Assembly (NCBI GenBank): GCA_964006375.1
Contig: OZ023264.1
Location: forward strand, 18,805,861-18,869,860
Source of the DNA: Tillus elongatus
Taxonomy: Eukaryota > Arthropoda > Insecta > Coleoptera > Cleridae
Reading direction: 5' to 3'
Length of the DNA: 64,000 nt
The notes under the pieces were generated by a model. The model did not search any database, was not told where the DNA came from, and saw only the letters and a list, made by a program, of their open reading frames with translations. Position 1 is the first letter of the stretch; every line of letters begins with the position of its first letter. Shown here piece by piece: positions 1 to 11,707 of this stretch. Made by a program: the position numbers and the translations under genes.

Positions 1-634
1 TATGAATAGATAATCACCACAAACTAATTTCCTTGTTTCTTATCGCTAAAATTAAACGACTGATAGGCAATTTTCGATGTGAGAATTCTTGTGTTCCAAT
101 AAATCACCAGACGAAACTGATAACATAATAAATATCCGGGTGGAGGAATCGCTTAAGCCACTGATATGTCCATATTACTCTCCTATTTATATTAAGCGTT
201 ACAGCTAACACACAGTGGTCGTCTAAATAGGCCCCAATAAAGGATGGATTAAACAAATTAAATAAGTTTCGTTGGGTTATCTGAAGGAGGTTATTAATTG
301 TTTACCATCTTCGCATTGTCGTGTGTTTTTCTAACATGTTCAGTATGCATGAAGAGTTTAATAAACCTATAGAAATGGTTCCATTCTTAATATGGTTTAC
401 AAAAATGTATAATATACGCTTAAATAAAGAATGAAACAGTTAAAGGGTGCGTGTTTGTTGTTTTTTAAGGTCGGTCTATTTCCGCGACTATGGCAAATAA
501 CCGATGCCAGGGAACAGTTTCACTTCACTATCCTGGAAATTTTGCCGAGCCCCTGACTTTCTGTAAGGAGGCTAGAGATCTGTAAGGTGCCCAGCATCGC
601 CTGAAAACGGGACCGACGGATTTACGCCCCTTCC
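1..634. other. No gene seen
   Basis: AT-rich unique-looking sequence. I see no domain, splice-framed exon or terminal repeat in it. Confidence 0.4.
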
Positions 635-736
635 GAAGGGCGGAACGTGCAGACATTCAACTTGGTGAAAGTAAGAAGCCACACAGAAGGGCGGAACGTG
701 CATACATTCAACTTGCTCAAATAAGAAGCCACAACC
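635..736. repeat. Two tandem 51-bp units
   Basis: The unit starting GAAGGGCGGAACGTGCA and ending AAGAAGCCACA occurs at 635 and again at 686 with a few changes. Function unknown. Confidence 0.8.
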
Positions 737-786
737 TCGGTTGATATTAATGTTACAGTATGTACTGAAGAAGTGAAAGGAGAACG

Positions 787-802
787 CTGGGATTGAACCC
801 AG
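787..802 (-). other. tRNA T-arm-like sequence (Pol III B-box)
   Basis: On the minus strand CTGGGTTCAATCCCAG forms a perfect 5-bp T-stem with a TTCAATC loop. No D-arm or acceptor stem can be paired around it, so it is a tRNA fragment or SINE remnant, not a gene. Confidence 0.4.
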
Positions 803-1354
803 TACCCTTCGTCGGTCAGAGGAGGACATCTAAGGTTAAGGGGTGATTAAAAAACGTTTCAAGTTGCCTATGTTTACAGCTTTACCGACTGGCTTAATAA
901 AAGTTTTAGAAAATGTAGCAAGACGTGGAAAAATCAAGATTTGAGGACGGGAGTGTGTTAAGACATTTTGAAGAACATTTCGTTGTTATAAAGGAAAACA
1001 ACACATTTGAAAAACCATGATTTGGCAAACGTTTGTCATGAAACTTGTTCCAAATCGCCCTTTGTCGATGACGAGTTACTAAGAATTTTCTTCAAGTGCC
1101 CTGTCCTCGTCGAACGTTGACGATTAACAGCGTTATCTGCATCTTATCCACGGTTTTCCGAAATAGTGTTGTCATGCTGTCTACATACCATTGTGGCGGG
1201 TTTTTGAGCCAATGAGTTATTTTGCGGCTCGGGCCTCTTTTGTCATCGCTTTTGTGCTGACACGATCAGCAGATATTTTTAGTTGCGCATTATAATTTGT
1301 TAAAAGGAAAACAGTTACAGGCATTTAAAGAAAAAAAATTGGGTGCCACTGGTG
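803..1354. other. No gene seen
   Basis: Unique-looking AT-rich DNA without a recognisable coding region or repeat. Confidence 0.4.
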
Positions 1355-1787
1355 CGATTTGAAATGTCAAAATTTGCAATTTTCAGACAAATAATCTGAA
1401 ACAAATACGGATTGTGTAAAAGAAATGTCGTAATAAGTATGTTTTACAAAGGATTAACTTTCATCATTGTCCTCCATTTTACTAAAATATTATCGGAAAA
1501 TCGATTTCAAATAGACCCTCTTCCTGATGCTTTGACAGTAGTTTCCGCTATAGAGTTTATGGTTTATTAGCCTATATTTTAGCAAATTTTCTTAGTCTTA
1601 TCAATTAGAGATATCGATGGTAGCACTTTCGAAAGAATTCTTTAAATGTGCGCGTACTAGGACCTCTAAAATCGATGCTCAAGGTCTGTGTAAGTTTAAA
1701 GTATTAACTTTACTAATACGCCGTATAATAATGGTGTACAATTCTTATGACAATTCGCTACTATAACGCACTTGCTGCGTCCCGAAA
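1355..1787 (-). repeat. Repeat family R, copy 1
   Basis: The right end, CACTTGCTGCGTCCCGAA (to 1787), is the reverse complement of the GACGCAGCAAGTGCGTTATGG start of the other R copies. The interior at 1355-1600 matches 29110-29345 in reverse complement, including CAAATAGACCCTCT and the stretch around CAAATAATCTGAAAC. No coding capacity. Confidence 0.7.
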
Positions 1788-2321
1788 TTGTTATAAAATA
1801 AATTAATTCTCCGTCTACCTGTGTCGATGCTAGAAGTTTAAGTAAACAATGAGAGCTGGTAAATTATAAATATATTTATGTAGCATTTCTACTGTGTTAG
1901 TCACATAGCGCGGTATGTTAAATAATAGACAAATAGTAGGGGCTGACTTCACGCATTTGTTTGTAATTACTGAAATAATGCAGTGTGTGCGTGTGTGTGT
2001 GTGTGAGAGAGTTTTCTGTTAGCAAGTTAAGCACGTTCTAAAGCTGGTCAGCTCTTTAATAGTTGGCTGGTGTGGTATACTTGCAATATGGTAGGTGGTA
2101 GTGGAATGTTCCTTTACCTGATAGTAAAGGATTTTTTTTCACGCTCGAGGAGGTACCACCACTTACATCAAGGGGCCGGTGAAGTTCCAACGGACATTTC
2201 CGGTTCTGGTGTATGAGTCGGTTTCCCTTATAAGCAAAAATGATGATGGCGCCTCCTTGTACACAATATTCCGGAGGTAAATACCCCTCCATTCTCCGGT
2301 AGAGGGGTGTACAGAGGGCGC
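1788..2321. other. Non-coding stretch with (GT)n
   Basis: Contains a GT/GA microsatellite at 1983-2012. Otherwise no gene is evident. The part after about 2130 is less AT-rich and may be the 5' region of the adjoining family A retrotransposon. Confidence 0.4.
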
Positions 2322-2406
2322 CAGCATCGAGATTTACAATATATGTGGCCTAAATTCTAACCGTTCACCATTTCCTCCAGGCTAATAGGCCCCAACTCCT
2401 CTTCCT

Positions 2407-3034
2407 CACAGAAACTCAAATTAGTGCCAAACATGTCACAAATCACCTTAATTTCCCGGGGTATCAGCTCCTTACTTCTTTCAGATTGCATGGAGGCGTG
2501 TGCGCGTACGTCCGTAGCAATCCAGCCTGCACCAGACTCCCCAATTTAGATCCTGACTGCTATAAGATATCAGTCACCGCCCCCCTGGGTCGCTCAGACC
2601 ACGGCATGGTCACTGCTTCCTGCGCAATGCAACCCGAGGTCACACAGTCATCACACCCACGTATCGTTTGGCACTACAACTTCGCGAACTGCGACGAAAT
2701 GCGATATTACTTTTCCTCATTTCCATGGGCGTCTGTCTGCTTCTCTCATACTGACCCCTCTGATATCTCACAAAACGTCCCCGAAATTATCCAAGCTGGC
2801 ATGGAATTATTTATCCCACGTGCACAGAAAACCTCTGCAGCCACTCAAAAGCCCTGGTTCTCTAAATCATATGACAAGGCCAGACTTGAAAAGGTCAAAG
2901 CTCACAAAAAGCCTCTACACAATCCCAGTCAAGAAAACCGTCAAGCATTTAACGACGCAAGAAACCGCTATGTCCGCATTCTTTCTGAGGCAAAAAACTC
3001 GTTTAATAACCACATCAAAAACAAAGTCCTCTGA
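2407..3034 (+). pseudogene. Family A ORF2 N-part: endonuclease remnant and linker
   Basis: The frame reads LFLTETQISAKHV...FRLHGGVCAYVR, typical of apurinic-like endonucleases, then jumps from TRLPNL straight to CYKISVTAPLGRSDH, the SDH segment near the end of the domain. The GDFN active-site block seen in copy 2 is absent, so the nuclease cannot be active. The linker continues to a TGA stop at 3032-3034, where copy 2 has a Ser codon. Downstream codons are in the same frame. Confidence 0.8.
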
Positions 3035-4780
3035 AGCTCCAGCGGCAGCAAATCCTTCTGGACTCTTGCTAAATCTATTGGGAATAATTTCTGCAAGAGC
3101 ACGTTCCCACCTCTTGTCTCAGGGGATGAAATTGTTTCTACCGCCCTGGGCAAGGCTGAACTTTTTGCCTCGTTGTTCGCCGGCAATTCTACTCTCAACC
3201 CACCTCCAAATGTTCAACCACCATCAGTCCCCAATGTCGCGCATAAAATGACGGATATCATTTTCAAAACTAAAAAGGTACGAAAGATGCTCTCTTCTCT
3301 TAATACCCGGAAAGCCTCTGTCCTTGACGAGATCCCAGCAATTGTTCTAAAAAAATGCGCACCAGATCCTGCTCCTGTCCTGACTCGTCTGTTTCAGACA
3401 TCTTACAATAGAGGCATATTCCCTAGTAACTGGAAAACTGCCCGAGTACAACCCGTCCCCAAGAAAGGATCGAAAACGCTTCCTAGCAACTACAGGCCTA
3501 TTTCTCTCCTTTCAGTCATCTCTAAAGTGATGGAAAAGTATATAAACACCGAATTACTAAAATTTCTTGAAAAACACAGTCTAATCCACGACAGACAGTA
3601 TGGATTCCGTCAGCGCAGATCAACTGCCGACCTCCTTTCCTTTGTCACCCATTCTTGGAACAAGTCTATGGAAGTACACGGTGAATCCCAGATTGTCGCT
3701 CTAGACATATCCAAAGCATTTGACCAGGTCTGGCACGCAGCGCTGCTTAATAAACTACCGGCCTATGGCCTACCACCAAAACTCTGTACGTGGACAGCAA
3801 ATTTCCTCTCCAAACGGAGCATTTCTGTTGTCGTGGATGGCCATTCCTCTAAACTGTATCCAATTAATGCAGGAGTTCCTCAAGGTTCAGCTTTAGCCCC
3901 TACTTTGTTTCTTCTCCACATCAATGACCTCCTCTCTAGCACATCCAACCCAGTTCACAGTTACGCGGACGACAGCACCCTCCACTCAAGTATACAATAT
4001 TCTAAGCCTCTCTCTTTAGTCTCTTTAGCCCAATTAGATGAAGATCGCAGACTCATGAAGGGTTCTATATCCGTGGATCTTCAAAAAATATTAGACTGGG
4101 AAGCAGAAATCTTGTACAATTCAACCCCACCAAATCACAGTCTGGCTCTCTTTCTCATAAGAGATACCAGCCCTAGACCCATCACAATAAACAACCAAGT
4201 TATTCAAAGTAATGAGTCCTTTTCACTTGTTGGCATCTCTGTGGATCGAAATCTCAATTGGCACCAACATGTCACATCAATTGCAGAAGCGGCTGCTAAA
4301 AAATTAGGTTTCCTCTTCCGGGCTCGCAAATACTTTTCACCAGCTAATCTCTATAATTTATATACTTCACAAATAAGACCAAACCTCGAATACTGCTCCC
4401 ACATTTGGGGTGCTGCTGCCTCTTCTACACTCGCTATCCTGGACTCCATTCAGAAGAGAGCTATACGTCTCATCGGTGACGCTGCCCTCACCCAAAGGCT
4501 GCCATCGCTTGCTCACCGACGTGCCGTTGGTGACCTCTCTCTCTTTTATAGATATTTGCACGGGCACTGCTCAGAGGAGCTTTCTTCCATAGTTCCTCCA
4601 CCTGCTGCCCCCAACAGATCTACCAGGGGAACAGAGCGAATGCACCCTTTTACTGTCGAGGTTACCAGACATAGAACATCTTGTTATGCCCGCTCTTTTG
4701 TCCCGAGGACTTCCAAGTTGTGGAATTCCTTGCCGGCACATGTTTTTCCTTCTCCCCCGTATCTCCAAGTCCAGAATTAA
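3035..4780 (+). CDS. Family A reverse transcriptase (535 aa from Met at 3173)
   Basis: Same frame as the preceding fragment. The RT fingers show ARVQPVPKKGS and SNYRPISLLSV, motif A LDISKAFDQVWH, motif B GVPQGSALAPTLF, and the catalytic YADD at 3962-3973, followed by the thumb and a C-terminal ...LWNSLPAHVFPSP block typical of CR1/Jockey-group proteins. All catalytic residues are present. The last residues (PYLQVQN stop) differ from copy 3 (TNLQTFKSRINKL), so a small deletion near 4760 shifts the end. Apart from the upstream TGA this is the best preserved RT in the window. Confidence 0.85.
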   Translation, partial: SSSGSKSFWTLAKSIGNNFCKSTFPPLVSGDEIVSTALGKAELFASLFAGNSTLNPPPNVQPPSVPNVAHKMTDIIFKTKKVRKMLSSLNTRKASVLDEIPAIVLKKCAPDPAPVLTRLFQTSYNRGIFPSNWKTARVQPVPKKGSKTLPSNYRPISLLSVISKVMEKYINTELLKFLEKHSLIHDRQYGFRQRRSTADLLSFVTHSWNKSMEVHGESQIVALDISKAFDQVWHAALLNKLPAYGLPPKLCTWTANFLSKRSISVVVDGHSSKLYPINAGVPQGSALAPTLFLLHINDLLSSTSNPVHSYADDSTLHSSIQYSKPLSLVSLAQLDEDRRLMKGSISVDLQKILDWEAEILYNSTPPNHSLALFLIRDTSPRPITINNQVIQSNESFSLVGISVDRNLNWHQHVTSIAEAAAKKLGFLFRARKYFSPANLYNLYTSQIRPNLEYCSHIWGAAASSTLAILDSIQKRAIRLIGDAALTQRLPSLAHRRAVGDLSLFYRYLHGHCSEELSSIVPPPAAPNRSTRGTERMHPFTVEVTRHRTSCYARSFVPRTSKLWNSLPAHVFPSPPYLQVQN

Positions 4781-5107
4781 CAAGTTGCCTCTTTCCTCCT
4801 TATCGACACCCACGGTACGATATTATTTAGGCTGTAAGCCCTCGTGGTGTGTTGTTGAAATAAAGAAAATAAAAAAAAGCATCGCCTAAAGGCAAATAAG
4901 GTTACCTATCTTGATGAAACGGCAGAACATTTGTTTGCTCTGCACAGTCTATTTCTTGTCTATTGAGCTGTAAAAAATATCTTATCACCTAAAGAACACG
5001 CACTAGGGACGCGCTTTGAAAGGTTTAATAATTAAATTCCTATCTTAATGACCATTCGGCCCAGACGAGATAAATGACTCACTTGTAGAACGTGCAGTTG
5101 TAACATA

Positions 5108-6608
5108 CTTGAGATTAGTGATGGGAAAAACAGTTATTTTCTGTTAACAGTTGAAGCCGTTAACGTTATTTAATAATAACCGTTGAAAATAACGGCTCAG
5201 TTATTTTAACCTGGATAGTCGATCGATAGTATCCTACATTCCCAAAGCTGTGAGCGAGAGCGAGCACACTAGTATAAATGCATTGTATTTTTACCCCGTT
5301 ATTTCACGTAGTGTATAAATCTCAAATTTTGTCGATATGAAAAGGAAACAAAGGGTTAAGAAATTATAATAAGCGTGTCGTAAATCTTTTGCCACTCTGA
5401 AGTGAAACTTTTAGAAATCAGAAAGGAGTCTTCTATAAGAATTTACTTAGATGTTTTAGGAATTATAAACTAGTAATTTCTCACAAATTTATTTTATCAG
5501 GGTCTTTAATGCCACAGCAAGAATCAATAAATATCATTATTTATCACGCCTTGGGACGTTAGACCTTAGAACTTTTATTGCTACACAGGGAGTGATTCTA
5601 AGAACTCCATAACATAACGCAGCTAATAAAATTTCGGTAAAGAAACAGTATAAAAATTGAGTTTGAGTTTTAATAAAAAATTGGAAGATATATAGTATTA
5701 ATTGTTTATTTACTTATCTTAATATTCGTTGTTTTAAAATTAGTTTCAAAAATTTCAACGGGCTGTAACTTGGGGGAGAAGGGGTTTCAAGAAAAACTTA
5801 ATAAAAAGACACCCCTTATTTTTCGCCAAAGAATCACCCTGTAAAATTTTTCGCATAAATTTGGAAACACCTATATATATATTCATTTAATTTTTTATAT
5901 TGAAATGTATATAGATATTAAAAAATGTTGTATCATTATATTTTTTTAATCAATTTGATAACTATTATCAGACAAACGAAAATGACGTGTTAACTGTTTT
6001 CTTAGGTAATGTATATAAATTTAAATAAATAAGTACTTTAATTTCACGCGAAATAACTCTATTTTGCGTTGTCTATAGTGAAAGTAATAACACGTTTTTA
6101 CAGAAATTCATCTTTTCACCTAACATTTTTTATTATTAAATATTTGGCTTTACATACTAGTGGGAAACTCAACTGTTTCAAAAATAACAGCTTCTCAGTT
6201 TAACAGAATAACTCTGTGTAGTAGTGTCCGTATGCCGTATCCCCATCAACAACCGGTTAAAGTTAAAATTAAACCGTTTTATTGTACCGAAAATCCTACG
6301 TTCCTAAAGCTGTTAGCAGAGCGAGCACACAGTATAAATAACGTGTTTAGCATTCCCAATCTCAAGGCTATTAATCCCGTTAAATAGTTAAATAAACAGT
6401 TGCCGATGAAAACCGATGTTTATTCATCGAAGCCGAACTAGTTGCAGTAGAACTGAAACATACACGACTCCGAAATCTAGTTTAGTGTAAAAAGCGTTAT
6501 TTTTTAAACTGCTAATTTTATAAATCCATAACTGGTGGTTACCGTTACTTCTCGGTAACCGTTTAAAAATAGCTGACAGTTAAATAACGACCCATCACTA
6601 CTTGAGAT
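5108..6608. mobile_element. Non-autonomous hAT-type element with 8-bp target duplication
   Basis: Terminal repeats TAGTGATGGG (5116) and CCCATCACTA (to 6600) bound 1485 bp, flanked by identical CTTGAGAT at 5108-5115 and 6601-6608. An 8-bp duplication is diagnostic of hAT transposition. There is no transposase: the only open frame inside (6160-6387) has no domain. Two related subterminal blocks, CCTACATTCCCAAAGCTGTGAG (5231) and CCTACGTTCCTAAAGCTGTTAG (6296), each followed by a GAGCACAC...AGTATAAAT stretch, may be transposase-binding or promoter-like repeats. Confidence 0.85.
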
Positions 6609-7143
6609 TATCGTAGTGGCGTGAAAGGGAGAATGAGAATAGTGGATTGAACTCGAGGGTCACCGGGGGTAATAAATTAATGATATGCTTATCTTGCTAG
6701 TGGGAACGTTCAGTGTCTGCGATCATTTTTACAGGGAATGTTTATATCATAATCAGAGTGTATAATAATTGCACAAATGACTTGTGAAGCCATAACGTGC
6801 TTGTAATGTACTAAATGGTGCAATTGGTTAATGTAAACCCTGTAGTAAGATAAAACCCATTTATGACTGAAATTGCGTAGTTTAAAAAGGGGACTGTTGA
6901 CTTTAAAAACAAAGTTATGTTATTTAGGGGTATACTTAATATAAAATTTACTACTAAAGAAAAGCAGAATTCATGTTTTATTGCTAGGCATACTTAGGTA
7001 GATCTTTATACAAAAAGCATACACGAATAAATCTTGCTGCAAAAATAACTAGATGAACTGTATTCTGTTTTGAGAATGCCTACAGTAATTGAAAACGGTT
7101 TGGCAAAATTTTAAATGCTACTATATGCTTTACTGTCAATTAG
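6609..7143. other. No gene seen
   Basis: AT-rich sequence without recognisable features. Confidence 0.4.
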
Positions 7144-7260
7144 TGAATATTGGAACCTGTGATGAGCGCTGATATAAGTACAATTGGGAGAACCGAATTC
7201 ATCACAGTACAGTTTTAGACCTGACGAACGTTTCGCTAACAAAGTTAAGCTGTACTATTA
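7144..7260 (-). repeat. Dispersed repeat with GTTAGCGAAACG hairpin side
   Basis: GGAACCTGTGATGAGC...CTGATATAAGTACA and GTTAGCGAAACGTTCGTCAGG (minus strand 7244-7219) recur near 25260-25470 and 63190-63310. It probably belongs to one small mobile family. No coding capacity. Confidence 0.6.
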
Positions 7261-7335
7261 CTGAAGTAAATTAAATGTAATATGCCTGTTCATAAAACTA
7301 ATTAAAAGTTAGGCTTGCGTCGTTTAAAATAAAAA

Positions 7336-7955
<620 letters not shown>

Positions 7956-8520
7956 AAAAAATTTTTTGCAAAGTCTCACCATTGACATCTCTCTATTAGT
8001 GATTTTTTTTAAATTAAATTATATCTAATATTTAATAAAAGAATAAAAGACACACCTATCAGGAGCAACGAAAGTATGCCGACTTGGTAAAATGTGGAGA
8101 ATAGGTTCTCTTTATTTTGCTGCCGTCACATTTTCGGGGTCGCCAACTACATGATTTTAATATGAAATTGTTCACATTTCGGATCAGGATATCATAAGAT
8201 CAGAAGATGTCTTTTTGTGTAAATCTCATAGCGGCTTACCACTGACTAAATAGAGATGGTAAAACTCAATGATAATATCATAAATTATGGTAGGTAAAAG
8301 TATTCATTGACTACTTGTAGTGAAATATTAAACGCTTCCTAAACTAAGATTTTAACCTTGAATACTTAGTTATCCACACTGCTTAAATATAGTAAATAAT
8401 TATATTACAGAGGTGATAAATGATGATAAATTACAATAGGGTTATATATAATCGTAAATGCTGCCAATGATTAACAATCAGTGAATTCAGTATTATTGAC
8501 ATTTCTCTGAATATTAAATT
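7956..8520. other. No gene seen
   Basis: AT-rich sequence with no coding or terminal-repeat signal. Confidence 0.4.
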
Positions 8521-8680
8521 AAGGGGTGGCAGCGACATCTATGCACAAATAGTTAAAACATGCAATTGTTGAAATTTATTCTTAGTCAATACTCAATTAT
8601 TAAAATGAAGGGGTGGCGGCGACATCTATGCGCAAATAGTTAAAACATGCAATCGTTGAAATTTATTCTTAGTCAATACT
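8521..8680. repeat. Two tandem 73-bp units, 87-bp period
   Basis: AAGGGGTGGC(A/G)GCGACATCT... occurs at 8521 and 8608, with five or fewer differences, each ending TTCTTAGTCAATACT. It directly abuts R copy 3. Confidence 0.85.
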
Positions 8681-8685
8681 ACAAA

Positions 8686-9240
<555 letters not shown>

Positions 9241-9245
9241 CTATT

Positions 9246-9707
9246 AGTGAATTTTTTTAAATAAAAATAGCGGAACAAGGACAAAATAATAAGTAGTGCT
9301 TGAGGAATGGATAATCTTACGGCTAACCTGGCTAAACTGAATTATTTATAAAATATGTGGTGTGTTTCCTGTAAGTTGCTGCCATATAAATTATATAGAT
9401 TTAATTATTTAGCTGCCAACCCGATACCGACTATAAAACTTGCTTAACAGTATAACGAGTGGAAATGCTTCATGAAATAAATAATACTAGTAACAATACA
9501 TGTAAATTTACTTTAACGAATAAGATGCAATTATCTCTGATGCTGCAGTTTTCTATGCGAACAAATAAAATTATGCCAACTGAAAATCCATGATTTACCT
9601 TGATTCCTATAACGTGGAATTTTTGCGTTTGATAACAACCATACAGTGCAAATGTACCTTTGATGCCAATATTAATAAGTTTAATTATTTTATGGCTTTT
9701 CAAGTCA
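9246..9707. other. No gene seen
   Basis: AT-rich sequence. I see no domain or repeat boundary. Confidence 0.4.
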
Positions 9708-10209
9708 CATTAACTCAGTAGCGGCTCGTGCCTTAATATATTGGGGCGTGCGCAAGAAGAAAAAAAGTTCGGGATGCAGCAAGTGCGTTATGGTAGTACA
9801 TTTTTATTAAATGCTTCAAATTTGAATAACTCAAGTTGATACGAACTTAGAAAGTTGAATTTTGGTGTATAGTAGGATCTTACCCAGGGAAACGTATCCA
9901 CCAAATTTAATCAAAATAACTTTGTAATTTTCGGAGAAAAAAATTTTTTTTAAAAGAAAACTCACAATTTCATTAACTCAATTTTATAAAAATGTAGAAA
10001 GAATTTTAGTGTGTAGTAAGATCTTTTACAAGGCAACATATTCACAAAATTTCATTAAAATACCTTTGTAATTTTCGGAGAAAAAGATTTTTTTTTAAAA
10101 CAAAAATCAAAATTTTCCCGGAAAACGTTATCCGATTTTCCTGACTAACGAACTCATCCGAGCCATTAATAAAATAAAGGCACTTGCCGAGTTTCATCGA
10201 AATCAGTTG

Positions 10210-10307
<98 letters not shown>

Positions 10308-11172
10308 CATATAAAAATTGAAACTGACCCCGGATATGGATTCTAGGGGTCCTAGTTCGTGCTCATTTGAAAAAATTTGCAAAGTCTCTCCATCGATACC
10401 TCTTTATTAGTGTATTTTTTTAAATAAAAATTCACTAAAAATGAAGGCCTCGCCTATTTTTCCCCGAAAATGTATTATAAAGAAACATACTTACTAAACT
10501 TAATAATTATAAACTACTTACCAAGTTTTCCTCTAGTTAGTTATACGTTATAGTAGTTAAAAAGTCCCTTAAAAAGTGAACCTTTGAATTTAAAATATCT
10601 ACTGAATTAATCACAGTATCACAAGTATTTTGTCCACTTATTAAGCAACCCGAAGTAGTAACCATCATAATAATAATAATTGTCTTGTTAGAACATGTAA
10701 ACAACAACGAAATGATCTAATGAAAAATCAATCCGACGCGAAGACGAAAATTACTACGTAGTAGGTACACACGCTCTGCCGAAAGTCCAGTACAAACTAG
10801 AAGTGTGTAATTTTATAGCGCACAACAGATTGCTTATTCGGTCGTTTTCGACGAGGATCATCAAAATTCAACGATCATTTCTCACTGAAGTATCGCATTT
10901 CGTGAAAGCGCCGAAAAATACACACCGCCGCCCGCCTGCTTTATATGGATATGGATGTATATAACGTCTGCAACGATTAACACTATACTTATTCTGATTC
11001 TGTATTCTGTATTAATGGCTGCAGACTCTCTGCGATCCTCGATATACTAATTTTGTTTGTTGAATGCAGGAGGTAAAAAAGTAAATAAAAATTTATTAAA
11101 ATATAGCATAGCAAAAATATTGTTTTTTCCACGGCAGGCGGCAGTTATTGAGGAGCCACCCCTGCATTAACG
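9708..11172. mobile_element. Non-autonomous hAT-type element carrying R copy 4
   Basis: Left end CAGTAGCGGCTCGTG (9716) and right end GAGCCACCCCTG (to 11164) are imperfect inverted repeats of the CAGNGGCGGCTC type seen in hAT elements. They are flanked by CATTAACT (9708-9715) and CATTAACG (11165-11172), a 7/8 target duplication. No transposase is encoded. Most of the left half is a copy of family R, which either inserted here or was captured. Confidence 0.7.
9768..10390 (+). repeat. Repeat family R, copy 4, with (TA)n
   Basis: GGGATGCAGCAAGTGCGTTA start, two internal subrepeats, CTGACTAACGAACTCATCC, (TA)n at 10212-10305 and the GACCCCGGATATGG end block, all in family order. Confidence 0.8.
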
Positions 11173-11704
11173 TACGTATTTACCATGCTGTTTGAGCATA
11201 TGGAAAAGGACACTGACAGGTTTTCTATTGGTGTCGAGATATGTGTACTTGTAAGTTTGCAGGTAAAATAAATTGCTTGACAAACCCGTATAGGCCCTGA
11301 TTATGATATAGGATATAATGACGTTGAGCGTTTTAATTAGTAGTGAGTGTAATAGTAGCCTTGTAGGACGTAAAACAACTTTGTGTGTAAATTGGAAGTT
11401 ATTAGAATACTTAGAGAAAAATGATAGCTTGATAAACCTAATGCTTGTTCAATTACTATGAAATTAATTATATGAAAATGTTTAATTAATAAGGCGACTT
11501 GGTGTAAGTGAAAACATACGGAATCCATAAACCAAATGTCGTTTCGTAGCGTTACTATGTCCAACGTATGCTCAATTAGGGACACAAGACTTTCGCCCTA
11601 ATTAACCAGCTTCAGCGTCTCTCGCGCTTGGAAGGGGTATCGAAATTATATACAAGCACGCAGGTTTTGTATGGAAAGACAACCTCTTATTCGATACCAA
11701 CCAA
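11173..11704. other. No gene seen
   Basis: Unassigned sequence between two mobile elements. Confidence 0.35.
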
Positions 11705-11707
11705 TAT

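Larger units (their letters stand above)
2322..4877 (+). mobile_element. Non-LTR retrotransposon, family A copy 1 (CR1/Jockey group)
   Basis: Contains an endonuclease start (EIYNICGLNSN-like at 2334, LTETQISAKHV at about 2407), an internal deletion of the endonuclease core at about 2545, a linker, a complete reverse transcriptase and a 3' end TTTAGGCTG...TTGTTGAAATAAAG at about 4829-4877 that is shared with copy 3 at 43130-43160. Copy 2 on the minus strand (23242-24770) keeps the roughly 370 bp of endonuclease missing here. The last 25 bases are A-rich, as expected for target-primed insertion. The exact clade is not resolved. Confidence 0.85.

Noticed and set aside
787..802. tRNA gene
   Set aside because: Only the T-arm is convincing; no D-arm or acceptor stem can be folded around it.
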